NCBI GenBank assembly: GCA_011033025.1
Contig: WFMF01000009.1
Span: forward strand, 1,364,001-1,428,000
DNA length: 64,000 nucleotides
DNA from: Beroe forskalii
Lineage: Eukaryota > Ctenophora > Nuda > Beroida > Beroidae
Reading direction: 5' to 3'
Part shown: one piece after another, positions 23,555 through 35,897 of the stretch
Numbering within the stretch: position 1 is the first letter of the stretch
How the letters are laid out: every line of letters starts with the position of its first letter
The notes under the pieces: generated by a model
What the model saw: the letters and a program-made list of their open reading frames with translations, nothing else
Database searches by the model: none
What the model was told of the DNA's origin: nothing
Made by a program: the position numbers and the translations under genes

Positions 23555-26554
23555 CTATGAGACATTAAAACTTTCTGTCATCATTTTGTACAGTTCCGTC
23601 TTATGGATTTTCTTGTTTCCTGTGGCAGCAGATGCAGCCGGATCCCTGCCAATATATGTCAGACTTTTCCCGGTCGGGAGATGTTTTTGAACTCTAGGAC
23701 TGATGTAGGCCCATGCTCCTGCATTCTTATGCTCCTCCTGCACCCAGCAGATTTGAGTTCCCTCAGGGTATCTCTTGATTTCCTCTTCAATACGTGAATG
23801 TGGGAAGGGATGGAGTTGCTCCAGTCTGGTAATGGCAACTTCCTCTTCCATTCCACGTTTTTGTCGTTCTTCATACAGATCATAGTAGACTTTTCCAGAG
23901 CACAACAAAACTTTCTTACATTTAGCGATTTCATTTGACTCAGGAATGACAGGTTTGAAGGATGTTCCTGTTGTCATGTCTGAGAAAGGACTCTTGGCAA
24001 GTGGATGTCTGAGAAGAGATTTTGGAGTGAAAATCACCAAAGGTTTGCGGAAATTCATGTACATCTGTCGTCTCAGAGCATGGAAAATATTGGCTGGCGT
24101 GGTCACATTACAAATCTGCCAATTGCAATCCCATAGTTGTTGATCTTCACTGAACCCTTCATAAGCTGAGTCGTCATCATCATTGCACATTTGAAGGAAT
24201 CTTTCCATTCTGCCTGAGCTGTGTTCTGGGCCCATGCCTTCCATTCCATGTGGAAGCAACATCACCAGACCACTCTGTCGATACCACTTGTCCTGCCCAG
24301 AACTGATAAACTGATCAACGATTGGTTGAGCAGTGTTGAAGAAATCACCGAATTGAGCCTCCCAAATGACCAAAGAGTTGGGATTATGTTGACTGAACCC
24401 TAACTCAAATCCAAGAACACCAAACTCAGACAGAGAGCTGTTGCTCACACTGTACTTCTGTTGAGAAGAACTTAGGTTCTGGAGTGGGTTGTAGACCTTC
24501 CCATCTACTGTCTGGTCGTGTAGGACATGGTGCCTATGAGAAAATGTACCTCTCTCAACATCCTGCCCACTCAGTCTCACGTGATATCCTTCCATGAGAA
24601 GTGAGCCGAAGGCGAGAGCCTCACCAAGGGCCCAGTCGGCCTGCATATCAACTGACATTTTCTTTCTTCCTTTGAGTATTCGTTTTATTCCTGGGTGAAC
24701 TGTGATTGGTGGGTCCTCACTGAACTTTTCGGCAATGATCTTCAGGACACTCTCGTTGGCGCCAGTAGGAGGAGTTGGTACCATGATAGGAACCTTGTTT
24801 TCATCACATTTGAAGAAGCCATCCCATGGACTGTCTAGCCAGTCAGTCAATTTCATCTTAGTGATGCCTTGGCTGTTCTGGTAGGCATCATTCAGAATCT
24901 TATCGAAAGATGCGATTTCTACATCAATATCCTCCTGTGTGACAGTTTTCTCAGACAAAAGTTGGTTGGAGTACTTGGTCAGAACATTGGGTGTTTCTTT
25001 GATTCGTTTAACCATCAATGGCTGAGTAAAGCTAGGTTCATCAGCTTCATTGTGTCCATTACGACGATAACACACCAAATCTAAAACGACATCTTTGCCC
25101 CAATCAGCTCGCCAATTGGCAGCAATGTTACAGACATGCATAACTGCCTCAGGATCATCAGCATTCACATGTAAGATAGGTGCATTTACAACTTTGGCAA
25201 CATCTGTGCAGTAGGGAGAGGATCGAGAAAACCTAGGATCTGTGGTAAAACCGATCTGATTGTTAACCACGATGTGAATAGTGCCTCCAGTAGTATAGCT
25301 TGGGAGGTCACTCAGATGCATGGTTTCGTACACAATCCCCTGGCCACTGTAAGCTGCATCTCCATGCAAAAGAATAGCCATGGTCTTTTTCCGTTCCTCA
25401 TCATCCGTGAAGAATTGTGTAGCTCGGACCTTACCACAAACTACAGGATTCACAGCTTCTAAGTGAGATGGATTAGCAACAACAGACAGCTCGACTTCTT
25501 TGTTAGTGAGATGATTGATTCGACGATGATACATTCCCAGATGATACTTCACATCTCCTGATCCCTCATCCTCGGGGGCCATGTCTGGGTTGAACTGACT
25601 GAACAACTTCTCCAGCTCCTTCCTGCAAACATTAGCGAGAACGTTCAGTCTACCCCGATGTGGCATTCCAATTACAAAGTTCTCTGCCCCTCGGGAGGAT
25701 GCAATGTCGATGATCTGTTTCATAGCAGGGATTAGTACCTCACAACCCTCCAGCCCAAACCGCTTCTCACTGGGCCACTTCTTTGCCAGGAACTCCTCGA
25801 ATCTTGTTGATCTAACAAGCCGAGCCAGCAGTATTCTCTTCTCCTCGTTAGTCATATCACTGATTCCTGGCTTCTCGATCCACTTCCTGATGTACTCCCT
25901 GGCTGAAGAATCCTGAATGTGCATGAACTCAGAGCCGATTGAACTGCAGTAGACCCTTTCCAGACGATTGATTGTTTCTCTTAAAGTCAACTCGCTCTCT
26001 TCTCCCCCCAAATAGGTGTACTTCGGGAGCTGAAAGTACTGGTTCATATCCTGTTTGCTGAAGTTGTAGTGCTCCAAATTCAAGGTTTCAGGATGGGTAT
26101 CATCTAAGTCGGCTGCTCCGATTCCCAGTGGATCTAGCTTGGCTATCCTATGTCCCAATGCTTGATAACTCCGGAGCAATCTTTGGAAATTGTGATGCTT
26201 GTTGATCATGTTTTGGGCTGCTCGAGTGCTGATTGTGCTTGCATCTGGTGCACCATCAGCAGATGTCGATACTTGGGGATGGGATGGAGCAAAGATTGGG
26301 TAGACTGGAAGGTTGGGCGCAGATACATGGGCTTCTCCTGGGGCTGCTCCACTTTCGGAGCGAGAAAAGAAGATTTGCCAAGATTTGTGGACACTGGTGG
26401 GATCCAGCTTCCAGCTCTCATACATCTCCTCCACGTAAGTAGAAGATGATCCATTGAGAAAAGGCTCAGCAGCTGCAGTTGACTTGGCTGCTGCTGCCTG
26501 CAATACCCTCTGAACAGTCGCCTGTCCAACTATTTTACTCCTCAAAGCATACAT
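23555..26554 (-). CDS. OGDH: 2-oxoglutarate dehydrogenase E1 component, single exon
   Basis: Thiamine-diphosphate-dependent E1 of the TCA-cycle 2-oxoglutarate dehydrogenase complex in the mitochondrial matrix. One uninterrupted 999-aa frame matches the family length (human about 1023). It starts MYALRSKIVGQATVQRVLQ, a basic presequence. Landmarks: SSTYVEEMYESW (about residue 40), GMPHRGRLNVLANV (about 290), the ThDP/Mg motif HGDAAYSGQG (about 394), NNQIGFTTDPR, RRNGHNEADEP, SHRHHVLHDQ, LPHGMEGMGPEHSS (about 765), PKSLLRHP, and a C-terminal PAASAATGNK segment. No frame break. A splice acceptor-like ATAAGCAG lies just before the ATG, so a 5' UTR intron is plausible. The lack of coding introns is unusual for animal OGDH. 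The extra residues that carry a Ca2+-site motif in vertebrate OGDH are not obvious. Confidence 0.97.
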   Translation of the reverse strand: MYALRSKIVGQATVQRVLQAAAAKSTAAAEPFLNGSSSTYVEEMYESWKLDPTSVHKSWQIFFSRSESGAAPGEAHVSAPNLPVYPIFAPSHPQVSTSADGAPDASTISTRAAQNMINKHHNFQRLLRSYQALGHRIAKLDPLGIGAADLDDTHPETLNLEHYNFSKQDMNQYFQLPKYTYLGGEESELTLRETINRLERVYCSSIGSEFMHIQDSSAREYIRKWIEKPGISDMTNEEKRILLARLVRSTRFEEFLAKKWPSEKRFGLEGCEVLIPAMKQIIDIASSRGAENFVIGMPHRGRLNVLANVCRKELEKLFSQFNPDMAPEDEGSGDVKYHLGMYHRRINHLTNKEVELSVVANPSHLEAVNPVVCGKVRATQFFTDDEERKKTMAILLHGDAAYSGQGIVYETMHLSDLPSYTTGGTIHIVVNNQIGFTTDPRFSRSSPYCTDVAKVVNAPILHVNADDPEAVMHVCNIAANWRADWGKDVVLDLVCYRRNGHNEADEPSFTQPLMVKRIKETPNVLTKYSNQLLSEKTVTQEDIDVEIASFDKILNDAYQNSQGITKMKLTDWLDSPWDGFFKCDENKVPIMVPTPPTGANESVLKIIAEKFSEDPPITVHPGIKRILKGRKKMSVDMQADWALGEALAFGSLLMEGYHVRLSGQDVERGTFSHRHHVLHDQTVDGKVYNPLQNLSSSQQKYSVSNSSLSEFGVLGFELGFSQHNPNSLVIWEAQFGDFFNTAQPIVDQFISSGQDKWYRQSGLVMLLPHGMEGMGPEHSSGRMERFLQMCNDDDDSAYEGFSEDQQLWDCNWQICNVTTPANIFHALRRQMYMNFRKPLVIFTPKSLLRHPLAKSPFSDMTTGTSFKPVIPESNEIAKCKKVLLCSGKVYYDLYEERQKRGMEEEVAITRLEQLHPFPHSRIEEEIKRYPEGTQICWVQEEHKNAGAWAYISPRVQKHLPTGKSLTYIGRDPAASAATGNKKIHKTELYKMMTESFNVS

Positions 26555-27560
26555 ATCTGCTTATTCATTCAATCACCGTTGGGCGGAAATACCAGATGTC
26601 TTCCTACGGAATTTAAATCGGTTACAGAAAACAAAGCTCACACAAAATGAAGAGTACATTTCTACAACGAACTCACAAATAGTGCAGACAAGTTATAAGG
26701 CTGTATGTTCTATGAGTCGAGGTGTTAATGTATTGCTTTAAAAATAGCTATACCCGACATCGGGCAATTTAACATAATTGGCCAGCTAATTCACACCTTC
26801 TAATTGTATTTAACATTTAGAATAAATATGTCTTACTGTAGTATAGGCAATGTACAAAGCAATGAATAGTACAAGACAGGTACATCATAAGAAATTTGAA
26901 TTGTTAAACAAGCCATAGAGTAAAAATTATTAGCAGTAAATGAAAAGAGCCCATGTTTACAGCATGTTCCTCCTGCATGCAACGCCTATCTCTGTGCTTT
27001 ACATGTAACACATACAATACACTAATACACGACATATTAAAACACAATGAACTTATAGAGTTGTAGACTTGTATTTGATTAGTGTCACTAGAAGAGTCAT
27101 ATTACACCTAGTGATCAATGACTTGGGCATCGATAGCATTTAAAGGAACGATCATTGAACAGTGAATGAAACTGAATTAGAATTGTTTAATACTTGCATA
27201 TAAATAAAAGATTCCTGCAGGCTGGTATTAAAAATATTTAAAAAAGTATCAAGTACTGTACTGCAAGGAATCGACATTATTCATTCAAATAAATAAGTAA
27301 ATAAAGGAAGAGGAAAAATACCAGTTTAATAAATCATTACTTATATTTGAACTGAATTAAAGAAGAAAACATGGTGAATAATTTTAGTATGATTTACCAA
27401 AAATTATTAACCGTTCCCTCTTCTTTAATTCAGTTAAAATCAGATATTAAACTTTTATTAAAGAACTTGGATTAAAAATAGAATTCGATCAGGACAGAGA
27501 ATTACTTTGTGACCTGTGCCCTCTAAGTTGTCGGGTTGAAGGATTGAATGGAATGATAGA
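26555..27560. other. OGDH upstream region / MED20 3' spacer
   Basis: AT-rich. The first ~150 bp probably hold OGDH 5' UTR sequence and the promoter. Nothing else recognised. Confidence 0.45.
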
Positions 27561-27566
27561 ACCTTC

Positions 27567-30500
27567 TCACATATTCACATTAGGTATCGCCACATTCGGA
27601 TTAACCCTCCTACACTCATCAAATATCCGTTTATACTGAAGTATAGTGTCTGACAACTGATAGAAATTAGGATTGAAGTTTGCACTGCTCATCTGGCTCA
27701 GGTTATCTGGCATAGGTACAAGGTTGCTGCACACAATGGAGAGAAATTCATGAAGAAGGGGCAGGGTGTCTTTTGTAAAACAACTTGGTTTATATTCCAC
27801 CTGGAAGGAAGGGTTGATCTAACAGTATTTTATATCATTGGCTTAATGCTCAATAATTACTCTACTATCATAAAGTTCGTCATTAATTTGGAAACGTTTT
27901 TTGCTTGATCAGCAGTGCAGTGTGATCTACAGGCCCATAATTTAGACATATTAAGACTAAGATGAAACTGAGCAAGAACTGGGCCAAGAAAGCAACTTGA
28001 ACTGTATAAAATTCTTTAATTGTAACAAATATAAATTATTTACAATTACCTCAATCACCATACACTTAAAGCTAGGGCCAAGGAATATACTCCCCACTTT
28101 GATAGCAAAATCTCCAATTTCAAACTTCTTCCCCTTGGCCTCTATCCGAGTGAGTTTGTTTGGCACATAACAATCTGTAAGCTTTGTTAAGATAGTGTCA
28201 AATGATCGTTCAGAGATAATGACAGCATTCTGGTCAGAGATACCAAAGCTCAACGATTCATTTTCAGAAGTATGTATCACCTGGAAACTCTTCCCTGATA
28301 TTGCTGGATTGGATATTTATATCAGTATTATATTATCATGAAATGCATAGCTTCAAAGCCCAAACTCTTCATAGGGGATGAAGATTTTGGATATGGAAAA
28401 GGTAGGCAGGGGGTTGCCTCAAATTCAAGGATATCTGAAGGATTTACATAAAAAGATAAATTCAAGTCATTTGTTACACACTTAGTTAGACATGGCAACT
28501 GAGCAATAGGGCAGTCAAAATTGAATTAAATCAATCTCTGAAGTTCTTATTTTTGTGGGAAATAGTATTCTCAGACTCTCTTACCAGTGGCTTTCTGGGG
28601 GCTGCACCCCCATCATTCACTTGTTTTCATTATTTCAAAAACAAGTAAATGATCTAGCCCTTAGATCCCACCACCCTCATGGATCCCCAGCTAGTCAGTA
28701 CATACCATGAAACACTGTATACACTGTTGACCATGTCCTGTCATCCTGACTAGTCAGTATGTAGTATTGCATGTACCAATATTAGTTATTGGTTCATACT
28801 CCTAATCAGAAGACAGCATTTCTCTTGAGCGTTCATCTGACCCATCATTAAGTTTTTTGTCCTAAGGCCAGACTTTGCTCAGAGGACTTACCTCTGTACA
28901 GTGTACCTACTCACAACTCAACCTCTTGTCTTGACACATAACTAGTTGATAACATCATAGTATTGAGTTAGAATCAGATTTGATAGCAGTTGGTTTGAAG
29001 CTTGTCTTCAAGAATAACTTTTCATATTTCTGTGAATCAGACTGTTTTCAAAACATTCCTTTTTGAAGGAGTTCAGAAATAAATGTATGCAGAATTGGTA
29101 CTGGAGTATACATACTGATTAGTAAGGAAATATGATCTGTGGTAGACTGTGAATGCCCCCAAACAGTAACCAGTTGATATGTAATAACTTATTGGCCTTT
29201 ATTTAGCCGGCCTTTTTTTAACCGGCCCTTTTTTAACCGGCCCTATGGACAAAAATTGAATCAATTTTGAACCGTTTTAGCCAGCCCCTTGGAAAAAAAT
29301 TTTGCTAGTGGTCACCAGACCAAGGATTTTTTGCTCTAAAATGGCCATTAAAACCCATTTAATAAATTGCACCGAAAGACCCAAATCCTGATCTTATACA
29401 ATGATTTAGGTCATTATCATGTTATATAATGAGGTTCACAAGAATAAAAGACAAGTCATAAAAGTTTAATTTGACCTAAATTTACTGGCCTTTAATTTGA
29501 CCGGCCCCACATTAACCGGCCTTTTTTTAAACCGGCCCTTTGGACAAAAATCTCAAAGTCATTTTTGTCCTTAAGGGCCAGTTAAATAAAGGCCAATAAG
29601 GTACAGTATGTCATAATATGTGGTATGCTAGGATGTGTCTCAAGCTAGGATGTGTCTCATGGTATGTATCATGGTACATACTATGATATCATACTGACTA
29701 GCTAGGGTCTTATTACTTAATCAATACTCATTCAAATCATCTCATCTTAAATCTAGAGAAATCTTTGATCTAAAATATTGTTCTTTAGATCTCACTTTTA
29801 CTTGAATCTCTGAAGGTTATTGAAACTCTATCTAGAAATATCGAGACTTCAAATATTTTGCTGTGTATACTAAAATTGAGTTGAATTTGTTGTATGTTGA
29901 TGTTACTGATGATGATTATCAAGGAGCTTGCTGTAAAGATGAAATAATTAGTTAATATAATTAATTAATATATCCAATACACTCCTACTTGTGAACCCAA
30001 TAAAAGTTGGAAGCGATAGTTAGTCTCTAAAAGTTAGTCTCTGTAAAGTCCAGGAATACTCTAGACATGATCTGATACAGGTATTATGCATTCATGTTTT
30101 AAAGTGCAACTGATTGAGAGTTCTGTGGCTTAACTACAAGTATGACTGTATTTGTTCAACAAAGAAGAAGATGACAATATACTCAAATAAAGTAATAGAT
30201 AAAATAATCATTGCTTGGAAGATCATAATGATACTTTTAGGTGTTGAACTCACTTGATAAGTTGGTAAGACCAGTGTATTGTTCACAATCCATTTTCCAT
30301 GGCAACAAAGTCTTCGCACCAATGTTAGCAAGGTGTGTTTGTAATGCCTCTTCTATTTGAGTTGAAGTTTGTGTTGGGGGAGGATACCAGTGAAGAACAC
30401 TGAAAACAAATTACATTGGATTGCAATTAAGTAAATATCTGAATAAAGTCTAACTTGTTAGTTGAAAGCACTGCATCAAAAAAGTAGATGACAAGGACCT

Positions 30501-30819
30501 GGTTAAAGGGCTTTGCAAATATTATCCATACAGCTTCACAATTGCATTAAATAGTCCCAATCTTCAAAAAAAAGATAGTTCCTGAAAAATGTCCAAACAG
30601 GAGCTATAAGCTTTAGTTTTTCAGGACAGAGCTTAGTTCTTCCTAACTGTCCTTTTGACCTACTTTTCAATGTGCTGGTTTTTGACAGCACACATATAGG
30701 ATTATATGATGTCCATAGCCAACTTATATGAAAGCTTCAAATTTCAAGAGAGTTTGTAATTATTACATGTTTAACAATCTTTTATTAGGATAAAATATTA
30801 CTTACAAGGACACACCCAT
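27567..30819 (-). CDS. MED20: Mediator complex subunit 20
   Basis: Four exons: 30806-30819 (14 bp, ATG GGT GTG TCC TT), 30254-30399, 28050-28294 and 27567-27800. All borders are GT-AG and all phases agree, giving 212 aa, the same length as human MED20. Landmarks are MGVSFVLHWYPPP, LPWKMDCEQYTGL, KSFQVIHTSENESLSFGI, RIEAKGKKFEIGDFAIKVG, IFLGPSFKCMVIEVEYKP and SDTILQYKRIF. MED20 sits in the Mediator head with MED18 and MED8 and helps transmit activator signals to RNA polymerase II. The tiny first exon makes the start invisible to ORF scanning. Intron 2 (28295-30253) hosts a palindromic repeat element. Confidence 0.92.
29188..29600. mobile_element. Foldback element in MED20 intron 2
   Basis: Ends are inverted copies: CTTATTGGCCTTTATTTAG at the left and its reverse complement (GGCCAATAAG outermost) at the right. 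Inner parts repeat GGCCGGTTAA / TTAACCGGCC and GGACAAAAAT in both orientations. Length about 410 bp, no coding capacity. Class unknown; behaves like a MITE. Confidence 0.75.
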
Positions 30820-31989
30820 TGCAGTGATCTCCTACAAAATCATATCAACATAGTTTTAGGGCCTAAACAGTTTTGATCTTCCAGTTAAGTTTATAATCTT
30901 TTAGAATCTTTTACATCTCATTCACTTGATATCATGAAGAATCACATCAAAGATTACAATGATTATGATAGTATAGCTTATTCAAAGTCTATACAAATCA
31001 TTATGGAGGTTATATTATGCAAAATATTATGTGTTATACAGGGTGTTTCAAGACTCGTGTCCATATTTTGAATAGCTACAATTTTCAAACTAAGGAAAAC
31101 GACAGTTTCGTTTTATGTTCAAAATGCTGTCATTGTATTACAATTTAGGTTAAGTAAACTCAAATTTGACCAATACTTCAATAATTTCTCGAACCAAGCC
31201 CCCTTTCTTGAGGCCAAGTTTTGCACTCTTGGTAGCATGTTATCCATAGCTGTTTTCACTGTATCGAGAATTAGCTTCCTCACCTCTCTTCTGATGTTCT
31301 CTTTCAGCAGCCCACTTGTTCTGGGGATTGGTTCAGAGTTGCAGAGGTCTATCAAACATGATTAACCATATGCGGTTAATGAGGGACCTAAAACAACTGA
31401 AAAATTCAGTTTGGATGGGTCTCAGTCATCACGGGGTTTTTGGACCCCATTTTTTTGAAGATGGTGATGGGAAGTCTGAGACTATCAAAACAGCTAACTA
31501 CCTAGCCATGCTTCGGAGTAAGTTCATCCCAGTGCTGAAGAGGAAGAAGATACTTGACCTCGTGCTATTTCCAGCAAGACGGTGCTCCCCCACATACCAG
31601 CACAGCAAGTATCACTTGTTATTTATTTATTTACTTCTAATATATAACATGTGTCACTATATGCAAATAATTTAAAAAAATAACTTAAAACTTATATACA
31701 AATAGAATTAAAAACCTCAAACTTGTGACACATGCCCTCTACTTGCAGGGAAAAACGAAAAGTTTCAAACCGGAGTAAATGTAAAATGATCAAATTAAAT
31801 GTTCAAATAAACCAATGACCAACAATGTCCCTATAGCTAAATAGCTAAATAAATCAAAATTTGGTCTAGAAGTTTTAATGCTGTCAACTGAAGGTATGAA
31901 AAATTATCACCTGTAAAAAAACAAAACTGCCTTACTACCTATAATACAGTTAATAAATAGATAAAAATGAATATGATAATAACTTCAAA

Positions 31990-34900
31990 TTAATAAGTTA
32001 ACAACTGGTCACCAAATTGAGATTGTGCACATATAATCCCGACTTGTTTTTTGAAATGCATTCGACTCAATTCAGAAGGACAATGATTTAGAGAAAGTTC
32101 GTGCTGATCATGAAAATCAATAATTACAGGATTAGTTTCATCTTCTTGATTGAAGATAATTGGGATATGAAAATTGTACTCAAATCTCCCGATCAACAAA
32201 CTGAGTGCATCTCTGTGTACTGAAGAATAGTTCACACATTCAAGGACTTGATGTGATGGCGAGTCTGGTAAAAGCCCACATTCAAGACACAATGGCATTT
32301 CTAACTCTTTGTCAGCATTGAGGACTGAAAAGACAAAATTCTGGAACCGTAAACAGTGTCCATGGAGAAAATCAGCAATTTGTGTGTCCGCTAGTCTCCA
32401 ACTTCCCCTGGAGAAAATTCTGCTTTGAATAGCTTTGAAGGAATCAACATAGTTCTTGAGCATTTCCCAGTTGTTTTCATTTTCCAGACAAAATGTATCA
32501 GTTTTGCAGATGGTATGCATGTTTTCATAAAGGAAATTATCCCATAGCTTACAAATGAATTGTAGAACCTCATTCTTTCTATATACAAGCTTCGTTTTTT
32601 GAACAGTTCCAAGAGAGAATTGACTCATTCTTTTGTCTTTAAGTTCAAATATTTTGTCCTTCAAGAACTGCTTTGTGTATAGGATATGCTGGTAGAATGC
32701 ATGTCCAGGTGTCTCTTCAATCTGTAGTATTGTAAGCGGTTACATGTCGAAGTGGTGACCGTATACCGCAACTTACATGGTCGAGGCGACAGCCGAGACT
32801 GTGTAAGTTGGATAATGGACGAGGCGTGCCGAGTTCATTATCGTAGGTATACGGTCACAGCTGAGATCATGGAACCGGATTATACCCCGACCGGAAACAG
32901 CTGGGACTTACTATTCTACGGCCAAACAACAGTATTTCTTCCCACTCGGGTCTGACGACCCTCGTCCGGATTCATCGCTGAAGTAGATTTTTGAGTGCTC
33001 CTTTATAAAATCAAATTTCATTTTTATCTTTTTTGCACTGTTATTCAGTGGAGACCGTATAAGCAAACTTACACGGTCGCTAAAACAGGCTTGGGAGGGG
33101 TATAATACCAGTTACACCATCAGCTTGGAATAAACTCTTTAAAATGAACTTAATTACAACTCTCATATGAAGATTCTCTAAGGAAGGTATTCCTGTCATT
33201 AATCTGGCTAGTTCATTGGTAGGATAATATTGAGCACCAGTTATTCTCAAGAGAGCTTTTGCCATGAATTTTTTGAATAGCTTGATGTTTTCAGTTAACC
33301 AGACAGGTGATGCATATAGAACCTTTGTTATGATAACTGTCTTGAAAAGAAGTATGAGAGATGATGTATTTAATCCCCTTTTTCTTGTAGTATCATCAGC
33401 AAGTTTTTGCCAGTTGTAGGATAAACTTTTCAAGACATATCTAGCATGTTTTCAAATGAAAGATTTTCGTCTATAATAACACCCAGAACTTTGCTTGATT
33501 TGACATAAAATAGAGGTCTGCCTCCAATTGCAACTTTGGGTAGGGTAGCACTTTTGGTAGCTGAGATATGGGGATCAATAATGATTACCTCTGTTTTGTC
33601 CTTTGAACAATTTACACACAATCTCCACTTTTGCACCAGCCTGAAATATAATCAGCCACAGTTTGCATTTTGGCTATGGCCTCCTGGGATTATCACTCAC
33701 AACTAAGATGCTCCCATCATCAGCAAACTTGAATGCCTGAGTACATGATAATACTGATGTAGGCAGGTTGCTTGTTTTCAGAAGATCAGATATAAATATT
33801 ATGAATAGAATAGGAGACAGCACAGATCCTTGTGGGACTCCAATGAGATGGCAAAGACGTCTTGGGCCAATATAGCTGTTGACTTTGAGGTTTACATATC
33901 TACCTGTCAGGAAAGAGTGGATGATTCGTAACAGTTTGCCTTTTATTCCATAATTATGTAATTTCCAAATGAGGCATGGTACGGAGACACTGTCAAATGC
34001 CTTCTCAAAGTCGAGGAGCAATATAAGAGCAGTGAGTTTGCGCCGTTTTACTTCACTGAGGTTTGACATCATTTTGTACAGGTATCTTGTAGTATTTTTT
34101 TCCAGGCAGAAAGCCTTCTTGAGCATCATCGACAATTTCCTCTAGCCCACAAATGGTTCTGAGACGATTTTCAAGTATTCTTTCAAGTATCTTACCTATA
34201 TAGGGGAACAAAGATAATGGTCGGTATGATCCAGGATCCATATAGGAATTTTTACTTGGCTTCTTGATGAAGGTTACAAGAGACTCATTCCAAATCCAGT
34301 CACCAGAATCAAGGACAAGATTATACAATTTGGTGAGATACAATTTAGCATTGCTTGGTAAGTGCTTCAGCATTGAGGGATGAATTGAGGTTGCATCACT
34401 AGACTTTCCACTAGTTTTCTGCTTTCCAATTGAATGTGACACTTCTTCTATAGTAATTTCACCCATTGTCAAACCAAAGAGTTGGTCACCTGAATTCTGA
34501 TCAGAAAGGTCATTGATGTCAAAGTTGTTTTCTATGATGGTATCTGTGTCTTCATTTATTTTCAAAAAGTGCTCTTCATCGAAATCTGATCCTTCCAAGT
34601 GTTTTCCACAAAAGAACGTGCTATATAGCAACTTTTCACGATCCTGGTCATTTTCTTTTAAGGTATCAGTTGATGGACAAATTAAGTTGCCTATAAAACA
34701 CTGTTCTGATTTGCAGAAATATTTTTTATATCGCTTCCAAAATATTTGACATTGTGTGACATTCAAGCCTTCAAGCTGGTCATGTATCCAACTATTCTTT
34801 GCTTTAACTAGTTCTATCTTGAAGGAATCTTTACAAGCATCTAACAAGTCTTTATAATATGGTGTTGATTTTTTGGAATATTGTGTATGAGCATCTCGTA

Positions 34901-35897
34901 ATTGTACAGACATTTGAGAAAGAGTTGCATTCCAATATGGTTTTGAGTGAATAGAAGATATCTTAGTTGGTATGTGATTATTGCAGGCTGACAAAACAGC
35001 AGAGTGGAAAATAGTGGACATATCTTTAGCATCCATACAGTTTTCATCTAACCCTAAGAGTTGATTTGCAAAGAACAAGTTGAGTTCCTTTTTCCAGTTA
35101 TCCCAATCACCATTGCTGAAATCAAACACTGGACGAGCTTTAGTATCTTGGTTTCTCCTACTTTTTGTAGATATATCATACAACACTGGTAGGTGACCCC
35201 GTTCTGGTGCACCAGTAAACAAGATGGGAGCATTTTCACTATCTGTCCATGGAGTACCCAATTCTTTGGAAATTTTTCCAATTGAGAGTGACAAATCGAT
35301 CACACTGCCACCTTCCTTTGTGACAAAAGTTTTGTTATTTGGAGCAGACAGTGAAATAAAAGGGTGATCTTTGAGATATTCTGTTAAAAGCTTACCTCTT
35401 GGGTTTTCTGTAGAGTCACCCCATAGATGACTCCGAGCATTGAAGTCTCCAAAAAATAAGTAATTATTTATACCATATTTTCTTCCATACTGAATACCAT
35501 GGTCTATATCATTCAGAAGATTTTCTAAGCTTTTTGTTGAAGTAGGTTCTGGCCGACAGTAAGCAGAGCAGACAAGAACTGATTGGCTTTCAATCTCAAT
35601 TTGGGCCCATACTATAGAAGATGTAGGTTCAAGACTAGCAACTTGTTGTGGCTTAAGCTTGTTTCTAAGTGACAGAGAAACTCCATGCCCTGTAGAACAC
35701 GAAAATGTCTGCATATCTGAGAACAAATCAACCTGCAAGGTATCCTTTTTAGTTTCCTGTAGGGCAAGAATGTCAATATTTTGTGTGTATCTGTAATGAT
35801 CTAAAGCAATACAGCTATGTTGGGACAATCCTGATATATTCAGCTGACAAACTCTTATAGATTGAAAATGAAATACTTTGTCTTTACTTTGACCCAT
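31990..35897 (-). pseudogene. LINE ORF2 (endonuclease-reverse transcriptase), broken
   Basis: Begins at 35897 (MGQSKDKVFHFQSIRVCQLN). An APE-type endonuclease follows with ILALQET, FFGDFNARSHLWGD and VIDLSLS. RT motifs: SYRPLSLFPYIGKILE, DFEKAFDSV, GVPQGSVLSPILF and the catalytic FADD (in place of YADD). A frame break falls in an A-run near 34100 and others at about 33655 and 33430. A ~0.3-kb hairpin element interrupts it at 32757-33080. The C-terminal part (31990-32664) carries a CCHC-like CLECGLLPDSPSHQVLEC. Probably dead. Confidence 0.88.
32757..33080. repeat. Hairpin-ended insertion, copy A
   Basis: Starts with an outer stem GACCGTATACC / GGTATACGGTC enclosing two inner hairpins: AACTTACA..TGTAAGTT around CGAGGCGACAGCCGAG, and GATAATG..CATTATC around CGAGGCGTGCCGAG. 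The right end repeats the copy-specific stem as GACCGTATAAGCAAACTTAC. The core CCCACTCGGGTCTGAC..ACCCT and GAGTGCTC.TT.ATAAAATCAA is shared with copy B at 44513. It lies inside LINE ORF2. No coding. Confidence 0.7.

Noticed and set aside
21900-31000. Operon of LACTB2, EMRE, OGDH and MED20
   Set aside because: Same strand, but spacings are about 1 kb or more (1.2 kb between EMRE and OGDH, 2.3 kb between LACTB2 and EMRE), and no trans-splice signal can be shown from sequence.
32757-32870. Parvovirus-like T-shaped terminal hairpin
   Set aside because: The three-way junction resembles such termini in outline only. There is no replication or capsid gene nearby, and the copies lie inside or among transposons.
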